Below are positions 19,478-29,352 of a stretch of DNA of 64,000 bases, in pieces. The stretch is from Brevibacterium limosum (GTDB taxonomy: Bacteria > Actinomycetota > Actinomycetes > Actinomycetales > Brevibacteriaceae). The translations under genes were made by a program, and so were the position numbers. Under the pieces are notes generated by a model, which was given only the letters and a program-made list of their open reading frames with translations, was not told the origin of the DNA and ran no database searches. Numbering within the stretch: the stretch's first letter is position 1; every line of letters begins with the position of its first letter. The stretch lies in the NCBI RefSeq assembly GCF_011617705.1, contig NZ_CP050154.1, forward strand, positions 1,054,001 to 1,118,000. Direction: 5' to 3'.

Positions 19478-20557
19478 ATGCCCCGCAGTCCGCTCCCGCC
19501 TCGAGAAGGAATCTCCGCGACCGCGCTGCGCGCCCCCGGCGGCAAGGCCACCCACGCGAAGAACCACCTGCCCGTTCCCGACTCGGTCGGGGAGTGGCTC
19601 GAATCCGAATTCCCCGAGGCGGCACCCGAGTCCCGACGGGCGCTGCTGACCGATGGGGACATGCGCGACGAGGCGGGCCGACCGGTGACCTGGGACGATC
19701 CGGTCATCCCCGGCGGCTTCTACTTCTTCCACCGCCCCGTCCCACCCGAAGAGCGGATCCCGTTCGACGTCGGCATCGTGTTCGAGGATGACGATCTGCT
19801 CATCGTCGACAAACCTCATTTCCTGGCCAGCACCCCGAACGGGCGATTCGTCCGCGAATGCGTCGTCACCCGTCTGCGCGTCGACCTCGACCAGCCCGAC
19901 CTCGTCGCCATCCACCGCCTCGACCGGATCACCGCCGGCCTGCTCGTTCTGTCGAAACGGCCCGAGACACGCGGCCGCTACCAGCGTCTGTTCCAGGACC
20001 GTCGGGTCAGCAAGACTTACCGCGCCCTGGCGCCGACCCCGCCGGCAGACATGGAGTCTCCGCTCATCCGGGAATCGCGCTTGGTCAAACCCGCCGGCGG
20101 TCGCCAGGTGCTGGAAGTCGCAGGGGAGGCGAACGCGATCAGCCGGATCCGGCTGCTTCGGACCATCACCTCACCGCACCTCGACCCGGCGGGCGGTGGC
20201 ACGGATACTGCGGGACTGCCTCGGCGAGGTGGAGCTGACGGTGCCCCGTCCGAATGGGCGGGGGACGGAAGCGGAGCACCGCCTCGGCGAGCGGTTGCCG
20301 AATACGAACTCGAACCGGTCACGGGAAAGACGCACCAGCTGCGGGTGCACATGAACGCGCTCGGGCTGCCCATCCTCGGCGATCCGGTCTATCCGGTCGA
20401 CCTCGCCCCGGATCCCTACGACTTCACATCACCGCTGCAGCTGTTGGCTGCGGAGATCGCATTCGATGATCCGCTCACGGGGCTGAGGCGGCGGTTCGAG
20501 AGCGGACTCGAGCTCGATCCTGCCGCGGTCAGCTCCGAATCAGGCGAAACCCGGTAG
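19478..20557 (+). CDS. RluA-family pseudouridine synthase
   Basis: Isomerises uridine in rRNA or tRNA. It has the catalytic Asp in HRLDRITAGLLVLSKRPE, the DDDLLIVDKPHFLA strand before it, and HQLRVHMNALGLPILGDPVYP after it. The N-terminal 90 residues are an extra domain with GGFYFFHRPVPPEERIPFDVGIVFEDD, typical of long actinobacterial members. A Gly/Ala/Pro-rich insert of about 45 residues interrupts the C-terminal half and contains two copies of the CCTCGGCGAG decamer. The -10-like TAGACT at 19465-19470 ends 7 bases before the ATG, so the mRNA is probably leaderless. The target nucleotide is not known. Confidence 0.9.
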   Translation: MPRSPLPPREGISATALRAPGGKATHAKNHLPVPDSVGEWLESEFPEAAPESRRALLTDGDMRDEAGRPVTWDDPVIPGGFYFFHRPVPPEERIPFDVGIVFEDDDLLIVDKPHFLASTPNGRFVRECVVTRLRVDLDQPDLVAIHRLDRITAGLLVLSKRPETRGRYQRLFQDRRVSKTYRALAPTPPADMESPLIRESRLVKPAGGRQVLEVAGEANAISRIRLLRTITSPHLDPAGGGTDTAGLPRRGGADGAPSEWAGDGSGAPPRRAVAEYELEPVTGKTHQLRVHMNALGLPILGDPVYPVDLAPDPYDFTSPLQLLAAEIAFDDPLTGLRRRFESGLELDPAAVSSESGETR

Positions 20558-20566
20558 CCTGGTGTT

Positions 20567-21229
20567 ATGAGCCCACACGCCCCCGGATGCACCTCAGAGG
20601 CCATCGTCGCCCTTGTCCGCACCCGCATCACCGACGGTGAATACCCGGCAGGAAGCCCGGTCCGCGATGGTGCCTTGGCCAAGGAATTCAACGTTTCGCG
20701 CAACACCGCCCGCGAATCGCTGAGTCTGCTGCGCCACGCCGGGCTGCTCACCCAGGAACCCAACCGGGGCTTCTTCGTCTCCACCTTCGGCATCGACGAA
20801 CTCAAGGACCTCTACCGCGCCCGCCGGGTCTTCGAGATCCGCGCCGTCCAGGAATCACAAGACGCCACCGACGAGGCGATGGCCGCCGTCGAAGCCTCCG
20901 TGATCCGGGCCGAAACGGCACCGAAGAACGAAACCTGGGCCGATGCGCAGGAACACTCGGCATCGTTCCACCGGGCGATCGTCGGCCTGCTCGGCTCACC
21001 GCTGCTCGACGAGTTCTACCTCAACCTCATGGCCCGGCTTTCGACGACGTTCTCGCGCTCGCCCGAACCCGGCAAATACCACTCACACTGGGCCAATCCG
21101 CACCGGGACATCCTCGAGAAGATGAAATCCGGGGACCGGCAGGGGGCCGAGGGTCTGCTGCGCATCCACCTCGACGATTCCGAAGCCTCGACGCTCGACC
21201 TCGCACGGTCCGTGGGGGAGGGGCGCTGA
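20567..21229 (+). CDS. GntR-family transcriptional regulator, FadR (FCD) subfamily
   Basis: A 220-residue regulator. The N-terminal winged helix reads IVALVRTRITDGEYPAGSPVRDGALAKEF and NVSRNTARESLSLLRHAGLL. The C-terminal all-helical FCD domain has the metal/ligand His residues in ASFHRAIVGLLGSPLLDEFY and in SHWANPHRDILEKMKSGD. Such proteins usually bind small carboxylates. TAGCCT at 20555-20560 lies 6 bases before the ATG, so the transcript is probably leaderless. It is 9 bases after the pseudouridine synthase gene, but that promoter suggests separate transcription. Its target is unknown. Confidence 0.92.
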   Translation: MSPHAPGCTSEAIVALVRTRITDGEYPAGSPVRDGALAKEFNVSRNTARESLSLLRHAGLLTQEPNRGFFVSTFGIDELKDLYRARRVFEIRAVQESQDATDEAMAAVEASVIRAETAPKNETWADAQEHSASFHRAIVGLLGSPLLDEFYLNLMARLSTTFSRSPEPGKYHSHWANPHRDILEKMKSGDRQGAEGLLRIHLDDSEASTLDLARSVGEGR

Positions 21230-21297
21230 AGCGCTTCGGTGCATGGAAGTCTCGGTTTCAGCGCCGTGAAGACAGCGTTTCCTGTGTAGCCAGTCTC

Positions 21298-22913
<1,616 letters not shown>

Positions 22914-22940
22914 CGTAGGGCGCCTCTCTGGTCGGTGAGA

Positions 22941-22980
22941 AGCCGCAGTACCTGCTTTTTCGCGGGGGCTGCGGCTTTTT
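22941..22980 (+). terminator. Intrinsic terminator after guaB
   Basis: AGCCGCAG at 22941-22948 pairs with CTGCGGCT at 22969-22976, followed by four more T residues. It lies 28 bases after the guaB stop. The rest of the 538-base gap up to the siderophore operon holds an octamer repeat, a long hairpin and an iron box, described separately. Confidence 0.85.
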
Positions 22981-23042
22981 GCATGTGGGTTCTTGGGACG
23001 CTGGCTTGAGCCCGCGAGTGCCGGCCCGCGAGTGCGGGTGCG

Positions 23043-23074
23043 CGGCTGTGCGGCTGTGCGGCTGTGCGGCTGTG
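23043..23074. repeat. Four tandem CGGCTGTG octamers
   Basis: Four exact copies at 23043, 23051, 23059 and 23067, then a partial fifth. A simple-sequence tract of this kind can vary in copy number by slippage, but no gene reads through it. Confidence 0.9.
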
Positions 23075-23084
23075 CGGCGGAGAA

Positions 23085-23135
23085 TAGGTCACTATCGGAT
23101 ACTTTCCGGCGATGGAAGTATCCGAACGTGACCTA
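23085..23135. repeat. Long near-perfect hairpin, about 22 bp per arm
   Basis: The left arm 23085-23107 begins TAGGTCAC and contains CGGATACTT. The right arm 23114-23135 is its inverse apart from a dinucleotide mismatch and one extra base, with a six-base loop. No T-tract follows. It could be an element end, a REP-like repeat or a bound operator. Confidence 0.75.
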
Positions 23136-23384
23136 CGTTTGAGCGGACAGAATCGCCACGGATCGACCAGAGAATCGGCAATCTGCGGGCACCTGCTGTC
23201 TCACGATGTTGGATGACACGCCCTGATGTGACGAAGGCCACCCGCTGATTTTCCGCGCGATGCACCCGTAGTGAGAACGGTCGCCTTGCCCTGTGAGCGC
23301 TGGGAACGACGGCATCGACCCCGGTAGGAGGTCTACTTCCGTAGTCATCGAACCACGTCAGAGCCCCTTCGGAAACGTGGCTAG

Positions 23385-23403
23385 TTAGGGTAGGTTTCCC
23401 TAA
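23385..23403. promoter_or_regulatory. DtxR/IdeR-type iron box before siderophore operon
   Basis: TTAGGGTAGGTTTCCCTAA is a 19-bp inverted repeat that matches the DtxR/IdeR consensus at about 14 of 19 positions, including both TTAGG/CCTAA ends. It lies 49 bases before the first gene of the siderophore operon. Repression by iron-loaded DtxR-type regulator is the established meaning of such a site. Confidence 0.85.
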
Positions 23404-23451
23404 TGCGCGCCGCGCTTCGCGGTACGCATCATCGAAGGAGGAAACCTCACA

Positions 23452-25215
23452 GTGACGACTTCTCTGCTCTACGACACCGAAGCGACACCCACCTCAGCAC
23501 CCCTTCAGACCCCCGAAACTCCCCACTCGGACCCCGCCCCGAGCGCACCATCCGAGACGAACAGCGCTGACCCCACCAGCAGCGACGCCGATCATGGCGC
23601 TCACGCCGACGCACCACACGGCACTCACGTCGTCTCGCCATACAGCACCCACACCGACGCGCTCCTCGGCGCCCACAGCGCAGACGATTACTCGGCCCTC
23701 ATGCACAGCGTCGTCGACGCACTCGGCCAACGTTTCCGCACGGCTGAGCGGGCATCCTCGGCGAAGGATCGCTCCGGACTCCAGGCCGCCGTCGATGCCG
23801 TCGACCTCGACACCGCCGGAGTCGGCAACGCCGAAGCCCTGCGCGAAGTCGACGACCTCTGCGCCGACAACGCCGTGTGGTTCCACCACCCCAGCTACGT
23901 CGCCCACCTCAACTGCCCCGTCGCCGTGCCCGCCGTCGCCGCCGAAGCGATGCTCGCGGCCATCAACACCTCGGTCGACACCTACGACCAGTCCGAGGTC
24001 GCCACCCTCATGGAACGCCGCCTCGTCGACTGGACCTGCGGCCACCTCGGCTTCGCCGGCGGCGACGGAATCTTCACCTCCGGGGGCACCCAATCGAATC
24101 TCCAGGCGCTGTTCCTCGCCCGCGAAAACGTCCTCGCCGGGCTGGCCGATCATGCCGACGAGTCCGACCGCGGCGAGTCCGATGATGCCGAACCTCGCCG
24201 GGGCGGCCCCTCCGCCCCGTCCGACCGGCCCACCCGCCGTGACCAGCTGTCCCGGCTGCGGATCCTCGCCACCGACCAGGCCCATTTCTCCGTGTCCCGC
24301 GCGGCATTCCTCCTCGGTCTCGACGCCGAGGCGGTCGTCACCGTGCCGACCGACGCCTCCGGTCGCATGGACGCCGAAGCGCTCAACGCGAGCCTGCTGT
24401 CGATCGACGCTCACGACGCGATCCCCATGGCCGTCGTCGCGACCGCCGGAACCACCGACCTCGGCGTCATCGACCCGCTCGAGACCATCGCCGGGGTCTG
24501 CGAAGCCGCGAACGTGTGGCTGCACGTCGACGCCGCATACGGCGGTGGTCTGCTCTGGGCCCCGGCTCGTGCCCACCTGCTCGACGGGATCGGGAGGGCC
24601 ACCTCGGTGACTATCGATTTCCATAAGACGTTCTTCCAGCCGGTGTCCTCGTCGGCCCTGCTGATCAGGGACGCGAACCTGTTCGCGCCGACGATCCACC
24701 ACCATGACTACCTCAACCCCGAAGCCGAAGCGCTCGAAGCCGACGCCGAACCGAACCAGGTCGACAAATCGCTGCAGACCACCCGCCGCTTCGATGCGCT
24801 CAAGCTCTGGACGACTCTGCGTGCTCGTGGTGCGGGCGAGATCGGGACGATGCTCGACACCGTCTGCGACCTCGCGACCGACGTCCGGGCACTGCTCGAG
24901 GGGCAGGCGGATTTCGAGGTGCTCGGAGCCTCGGATCTGTCCACGGTGCTCTTCCGATTCACTCCGGCGACCGCGGACCGGGCCACCTGCGACGAGCTCG
25001 TCCCGCTCATCCGCCGCGTCCTGTTCCGCTCCGGCCGCGCCGCCATCGCCCGCACCGTCATCGACGGCAGACCGTGGCTCAAACTCACCCTGCTCAACCC
25101 CGATACCAGCGTCGACGACGTCACCGCCGTCCTCGACCTCGTCCGCGCCACCGGACACGGCATCCTCGCCGGTCGGGATCTCGAGGGCGCCGTGACAGAA
25201 GGAGGCGCAGCATGA
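23452..25215 (+). CDS. PLP-dependent L-lysine (or diaminobutyrate) decarboxylase, DesA-like
   Basis: A group II decarboxylase of 587 residues, the first step of a hydroxamate siderophore: most likely lysine to cadaverine. The PLP lysine is K392 in TIDFHKTFFQP, preceded by WLHVDAAYGGGLLW and the FTSGGTQSNLQALFLAR cofactor loop. The first 75 residues are low-complexity (Thr, Ser, Pro, His-rich) and outside the family fold; a later start cannot be excluded, but AAGGAGG at 23436-23442 supports the GTG at 23452. It overlaps the next gene (ATGA). An iron box upstream and a lysine hydroxylase plus NIS synthetase downstream identify a desferrioxamine-type pathway. Confidence 0.88.
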   Translation: MTTSLLYDTEATPTSAPLQTPETPHSDPAPSAPSETNSADPTSSDADHGAHADAPHGTHVVSPYSTHTDALLGAHSADDYSALMHSVVDALGQRFRTAERASSAKDRSGLQAAVDAVDLDTAGVGNAEALREVDDLCADNAVWFHHPSYVAHLNCPVAVPAVAAEAMLAAINTSVDTYDQSEVATLMERRLVDWTCGHLGFAGGDGIFTSGGTQSNLQALFLARENVLAGLADHADESDRGESDDAEPRRGGPSAPSDRPTRRDQLSRLRILATDQAHFSVSRAAFLLGLDAEAVVTVPTDASGRMDAEALNASLLSIDAHDAIPMAVVATAGTTDLGVIDPLETIAGVCEAANVWLHVDAAYGGGLLWAPARAHLLDGIGRATSVTIDFHKTFFQPVSSSALLIRDANLFAPTIHHHDYLNPEAEALEADAEPNQVDKSLQTTRRFDALKLWTTLRARGAGEIGTMLDTVCDLATDVRALLEGQADFEVLGASDLSTVLFRFTPATADRATCDELVPLIRRVLFRSGRAAIARTVIDGRPWLKLTLLNPDTSVDDVTAVLDLVRATGHGILAGRDLEGAVTEGGAA

Positions 25216-26594
25216 GCGCAGAGCCCACGCACATCCACGACATCCTCGGCGTCGGAATCGGTCCCTTCGGACTCGGCCTGGCCGCACTGTCGGGCCCGCT
25301 CGACGACGTCGACGCGGTGTTCCTCGACCAGCGGCCCGAATTCCGCTGGCATCCGGGGATGATGCTCGAGGGCTCGACCATCCAGGTGCCGTTCCTCGCC
25401 GATCTCGTCACCATGGCCGACCCGACCTCGCCGTATTCGTTCCTCAACTTCCTCAAGGAACGCCGACGTCTCTACCCCTTCTACATCCGCGAATCCTTCT
25501 ACCCGCTGCGCGCCGAATTCGACGAATACTGCCGGTGGGTCGCCGCCCAGCTGGATTCGCTGCGCTGGAACCGCCGCGTCGTGTCCGTGACCAGGGAGGA
25601 CGGTGTGTACACCGCCCTCGCCGAGGTGGCCGACGACTCTGGTTCGGTCGTGGCGACCGAAACCTACCGTGCCAGGCATCTCGTCCTCGGCGTGGGCACT
25701 CAGCCGGTGCTGCCACCTGCTCTGCAGGGACTCGGGCGAGGGGCCGGGCCTCTCATCCACACCGCCGACTACCTCGAGAATCGGGAAGCGCTGCTCGATT
25801 CCGGGGCGATCACGATCGTCGGCAGCGGCCAGTCCGCCGCTGAGATCTACCGCGACCTCATCGACGACGCCGAAGACCGCGGCGTGCGCCTGGACTGGGT
25901 GACCCGGTCGCCACGGTTCTTCCCGATGGAATACACGAAGCTCACCCTCGAGATGACGTCACCGGAGTACACCGACCACTTCCGTGCCCTGCCCGATGAG
26001 CTGCGCGAACGTGTCGGTCGTGAGCAGCGCACTCTGTACAAGGGCATCTCGGCCGACCTCGTCGACGACATCCACGACACTCTCTACCGGCTGAGCCGGG
26101 GCGGGCGGCAGCTGTTGACGAACCTCATCTCCGAGGTCGAACTCGAGACCGCCCAGATCGACCCGATCAGTGGCGAATACCTGCTCGGCTTCCGCCATAC
26201 GGCCCTGGACAAGACCTTCACCAGGCGGTCCGGTTCCGTGGTCGCGGCCACCGGATACAAGTCGCAGGTGCCGGACTTCCTGGAGCCGCTCGGGGGAGAG
26301 GTACACCTGGATTCTCGCGGCCGCCTCGACGTCAGCCGTCACTACACGATCAACGACGAGGGCACCATCCACGTCCTCAATGGCGAAGAGCATACGCACG
26401 GCGTCACCGCTCCTGACCTGGGCTTCGGCCCGTGGCGAGCCTCGGTGGTGCTGGCGGCGGTGACCGGTCGGGAACCCTATCCGATCGAACGGACCATCGC
26501 CTTTCAGACCTTCGGGGTGCCGGCCGACGAATCCGATGCCGTGCCCGATGCCGCCTTTGCCTTCGACGACTCCAAGGAGATGTCACACGCATGA
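25212..26594 (+). CDS. L-lysine/cadaverine N-monooxygenase, DesB-like
   Basis: A flavin- and NADPH-dependent N-hydroxylase of 460 residues that makes N-hydroxycadaverine in desferrioxamine synthesis. The FAD motif GVGIGPFGLGLAALS is at the N-terminus, the NADPH motif TIVGSGQSAAEIYRDL in the middle, and the conserved VVAATGYKSQVP segment with EEHTHGVTAPDLGFGPWR near the end. ATG 25212 follows GGAGG at 25201-25205 and overlaps the decarboxylase stop; the longer frame upstream is unsupported. The next gene again overlaps by ATGA, so three genes form one tightly coupled operon. Substrate assignment (cadaverine rather than ornithine) rests on the adjacent decarboxylase. Confidence 0.92.
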   Translation: MSAEPTHIHDILGVGIGPFGLGLAALSGPLDDVDAVFLDQRPEFRWHPGMMLEGSTIQVPFLADLVTMADPTSPYSFLNFLKERRRLYPFYIRESFYPLRAEFDEYCRWVAAQLDSLRWNRRVVSVTREDGVYTALAEVADDSGSVVATETYRARHLVLGVGTQPVLPPALQGLGRGAGPLIHTADYLENREALLDSGAITIVGSGQSAAEIYRDLIDDAEDRGVRLDWVTRSPRFFPMEYTKLTLEMTSPEYTDHFRALPDELRERVGREQRTLYKGISADLVDDIHDTLYRLSRGGRQLLTNLISEVELETAQIDPISGEYLLGFRHTALDKTFTRRSGSVVAATGYKSQVPDFLEPLGGEVHLDSRGRLDVSRHYTINDEGTIHVLNGEEHTHGVTAPDLGFGPWRASVVLAAVTGREPYPIERTIAFQTFGVPADESDAVPDAAFAFDDSKEMSHA

Positions 26595-29152
26595 CTACTG
26601 AACTGATCACCGACCCGAACGCAACCACCGAGGCGGACGGAACCGCCCCGACAGCCGGCGCGGATGATACGAACACAACCGAGGCGAACACGGGTCTCAG
26701 CTCGGACGTGAAGCTCACGGCCGCTTCGGCGAGGGTGAGCATCCGCCCTCTCGATGTCGACCGTGATGCCGTCCGGATCCACGAATGGCTCACGCACCCT
26801 CGCGCGCACTATTGGATGATGACCGACCTCAACGAGGATGAAGTCCGGACCTATCTTGAGGGAATCCGGGACTCCGCGGACGATTCCGGTTGGCTCGGCT
26901 CGGTCGACGGAGATGCGTGCTTCTACGTCGAGACCTACACTCCGGACAGCCTCATCCCGCAGAACGTCCTAACCACCGGACCCGATGATATCGGGATGCA
27001 CCTGCTCGTGGCACCGCCGGCCGGGCCGTCCGTGCACGGCCTCACCGACCGCATCATGGCCGCCGTCATCGACTTCTGCCTCAAGCCTGCTGACCAGGTC
27101 GGACGTGGAGCCAAGCGCGTCGTCGTCGAACCCGATGCCCGAAACGATGCGATCATCGAGAAGAACCGGGCCGCCGGTTTCACCCCCATCACCGAGGCGA
27201 CCATCATGATGGGCGAGGTCGAGAAGCGGGCGCTCGTGAGCGTGTGCACCCGCGCCGATTTCGAGGCCAGCGCGCTGGCTCCGTTTGTGGCCGCGGGCCG
27301 ACGGGCGTCGCTCGTGGGCGAGGCCGAGGAATCGCATGATGATCAGAGGTTCACAGAATCACGTCGAGGCCGGGACGCCGCAGTGCCACCAGCACCGTAT
27401 TCCCATCTCAACGCCGATGCGTTCGCCGTCGTGCAGCGCCACCTCGTCGCCAAGGCTCTGTCCGAATTCGCCCACGAACGGCTCATCACCCCGGTGCCGG
27501 TCGAGGCCGACCAATGGGAACTGAGCATCGACGGTGCCAGCCGGTACACCTTCACCGCTAGTGTGCTGCCGCTCGAGCACTGGGTCATCAACGAAGCCAG
27601 CATCACCCGGTGGAACGGCGAAGCCGAACTCGCCCTCGACGCGCAGGAACTCGTCGTCGAACTCCAGGACGAAATCTCCATCCCGGAGGATCTCATCTCG
27701 ACCTACCTCGAGGAGCTTGCCTCGACTCTGGCCGGGGCCGCGTACAAACTCGAGGACGCTCGGGCAGGGCGCCGGCCCGACTCGCGGGCTCTCGTCCAGG
27801 CGGATTTCCAGACCATTGAGGCGGCCATGACAGAGGGCCACCCCGGGTTCCTCGCGAACAACGGACGCATCGGGTTCGGACTCGACGACTTCCGTAAGTG
27901 GGCGCCGGAGAACGGTGAGCGGCGTCGCATCGAATGGGTGGCGGTGAGGCGTGAACTCAGTCATCTGTCCTTGGGCGCCGGACTCGACGAGGAGAGCCAC
28001 CTCGGTGAGGCGCTCAGCGAAGCCGAACGGGGCCTCTTCGGCTCCCGGATCCGGGCGGCAGGCCAGGACCCGGCGGACTTCCACCTCATGCCGATCCACC
28101 CCTGGCAGGCCGACCATCGACTGGCGATCACCTTCGCCGCCGACATCGCCCGCGGTGATCTGCTGCCGCTCGGGGAGGGGCTCGATAAGCACCAGGCACA
28201 GCAGTCCCTGCGCACGTTCTTCAACCATGCGCGGACCGGACCGTACGTCAAGGTCGCTCTCGCCGTGCAGAACATGGGCTTCCTGCGCGGGCTGTCGCCG
28301 AAGTACATGCGCGACACCCCTGCCATCAACGACTGGGTCGCGAACCTCATCGCCTCCGATGACACCTTTGCGAACGCCGGATTCCGGGTCCTGAGGGAGC
28401 GCGCCGCTCTCGGCTACACCGGCGACGTCTACCACCGGACGAAGGACACGAACCCGCACCGGAAGATGCTCGCCGCCCTCTGGCGGGAGAACCCCGTCGA
28501 GCAGATCGCCTCAGGTCAGAGACTCATCACGATGGCGGCCCTGCTGCACCGGGATCATCAGGGTGTGTCGTTGGCCGGTGAGCTCATCAGCGCATCGGGG
28601 CTGAGTGCGGCGGCGTGGCTGCGCAGCTATCTGCGGGCCTACCTGAAACCGCTCGTCCATGCGCTGCTCGCCCACGATCTCGTGTTCATGCCGCACGGGG
28701 AGAATCTCATCCTCGTCCTCGACGAGCATGTCGTGACCGGTGCTTTCATGAAGGACATCGGTGAGGAAGTCGCCGTGCTCGGCCACCGTGAACTGCCCAC
28801 CGACGTCGAACGCATCCGCGCACTCGTGCCTGGTGATGAGAAGGCGCTGTCGGTCTTCACCGACATGTTCGACGGGGTCCTGCGCCACCTGTCGGGCATC
28901 CTCGATGCTGACGGACTGCTGCCGGCCGACCGGTTCTGGGCGATCGTCGCCGAGACCCTCGACGACTACGAGACAGAGCACCCGGACACTGCTCATGGAG
29001 TCAGCGGTGACGTCGACCTGCGTGCCGAACACTTCGCCCATTCGTGCCTCAATCGACTGCAGCTGAAGAACACGAAGCAGATGGTCGACATCGGCAACCA
29101 AGCCGAATCACTGCTCTACGCGGGCACCCTGCCCAACCCCGTGGCCCGCTGA
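26591..29152 (+). CDS. Fused GNAT acyltransferase and IucA/IucC (NIS) siderophore synthetase (DesC-DesD fusion)
   Basis: An 853-residue two-domain enzyme. Residues about 45-235 form an acyl-CoA transferase of the DesC/IucB type (VSIRPLDVDRDAVRIHEWL, HPRAHYWMM, YVETYTPD, IGMHLLVAPP, RVVVEPDARNDAII). After a short linker, residues about 270-850 form an ATP-dependent NIS synthetase of the DesD type, with EGHPGFLANNGRIGFGLDD, MPIHPWQADH, the KVALAVQNMGFLRGLSP segment, and the FMPHGENLILVLD catalytic motif. In Streptomyces these are separate genes desC and desD; here acylation and macrocyclising condensation are covalently joined. No siderophore transporter genes adjoin. A perfect 15-bp terminator follows. 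Confidence 0.9.
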   Translation: MTTELITDPNATTEADGTAPTAGADDTNTTEANTGLSSDVKLTAASARVSIRPLDVDRDAVRIHEWLTHPRAHYWMMTDLNEDEVRTYLEGIRDSADDSGWLGSVDGDACFYVETYTPDSLIPQNVLTTGPDDIGMHLLVAPPAGPSVHGLTDRIMAAVIDFCLKPADQVGRGAKRVVVEPDARNDAIIEKNRAAGFTPITEATIMMGEVEKRALVSVCTRADFEASALAPFVAAGRRASLVGEAEESHDDQRFTESRRGRDAAVPPAPYSHLNADAFAVVQRHLVAKALSEFAHERLITPVPVEADQWELSIDGASRYTFTASVLPLEHWVINEASITRWNGEAELALDAQELVVELQDEISIPEDLISTYLEELASTLAGAAYKLEDARAGRRPDSRALVQADFQTIEAAMTEGHPGFLANNGRIGFGLDDFRKWAPENGERRRIEWVAVRRELSHLSLGAGLDEESHLGEALSEAERGLFGSRIRAAGQDPADFHLMPIHPWQADHRLAITFAADIARGDLLPLGEGLDKHQAQQSLRTFFNHARTGPYVKVALAVQNMGFLRGLSPKYMRDTPAINDWVANLIASDDTFANAGFRVLRERAALGYTGDVYHRTKDTNPHRKMLAALWRENPVEQIASGQRLITMAALLHRDHQGVSLAGELISASGLSAAAWLRSYLRAYLKPLVHALLAHDLVFMPHGENLILVLDEHVVTGAFMKDIGEEVAVLGHRELPTDVERIRALVPGDEKALSVFTDMFDGVLRHLSGILDADGLLPADRFWAIVAETLDDYETEHPDTAHGVSGDVDLRAEHFAHSCLNRLQLKNTKQMVDIGNQAESLLYAGTLPNPVAR

Positions 29153-29209
29153 GGCGCGCTCTCGCAGCCAACCTGGGCGGTCACGAACCGACACGAAAGA
29201 GCACACGAT

Positions 29210-29250
29210 TCGCCGAGGTGGGGCTCCGGAAGGGTGCCCCACCTCGGCGA
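29210..29250 (+). terminator. Terminator after siderophore operon
   Basis: A perfect 15-bp stem (29210-29224 with 29236-29250) and an 11-base loop. No T-tract. Both arms are built from the CGCCGAGG/CCTCGGCG motif that is over-represented across the window. Confidence 0.8.
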
Positions 29251-29352
29251 CTGCGTTCGTCCCTCACACCCAGCGGTTAGTATCATTCCAACGGTTGTCT
29301 GCGCGGGACCGTGCAGCAGTGCGAACCGGTTCTCAGACTCAAAGGTGTGGTC

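Noticed and set aside
23043-23074. CRISPR-like repeat
   Set aside because: Units are 8 bases with no spacers; this is a simple tandem octamer. No CRISPR array was found in the window.
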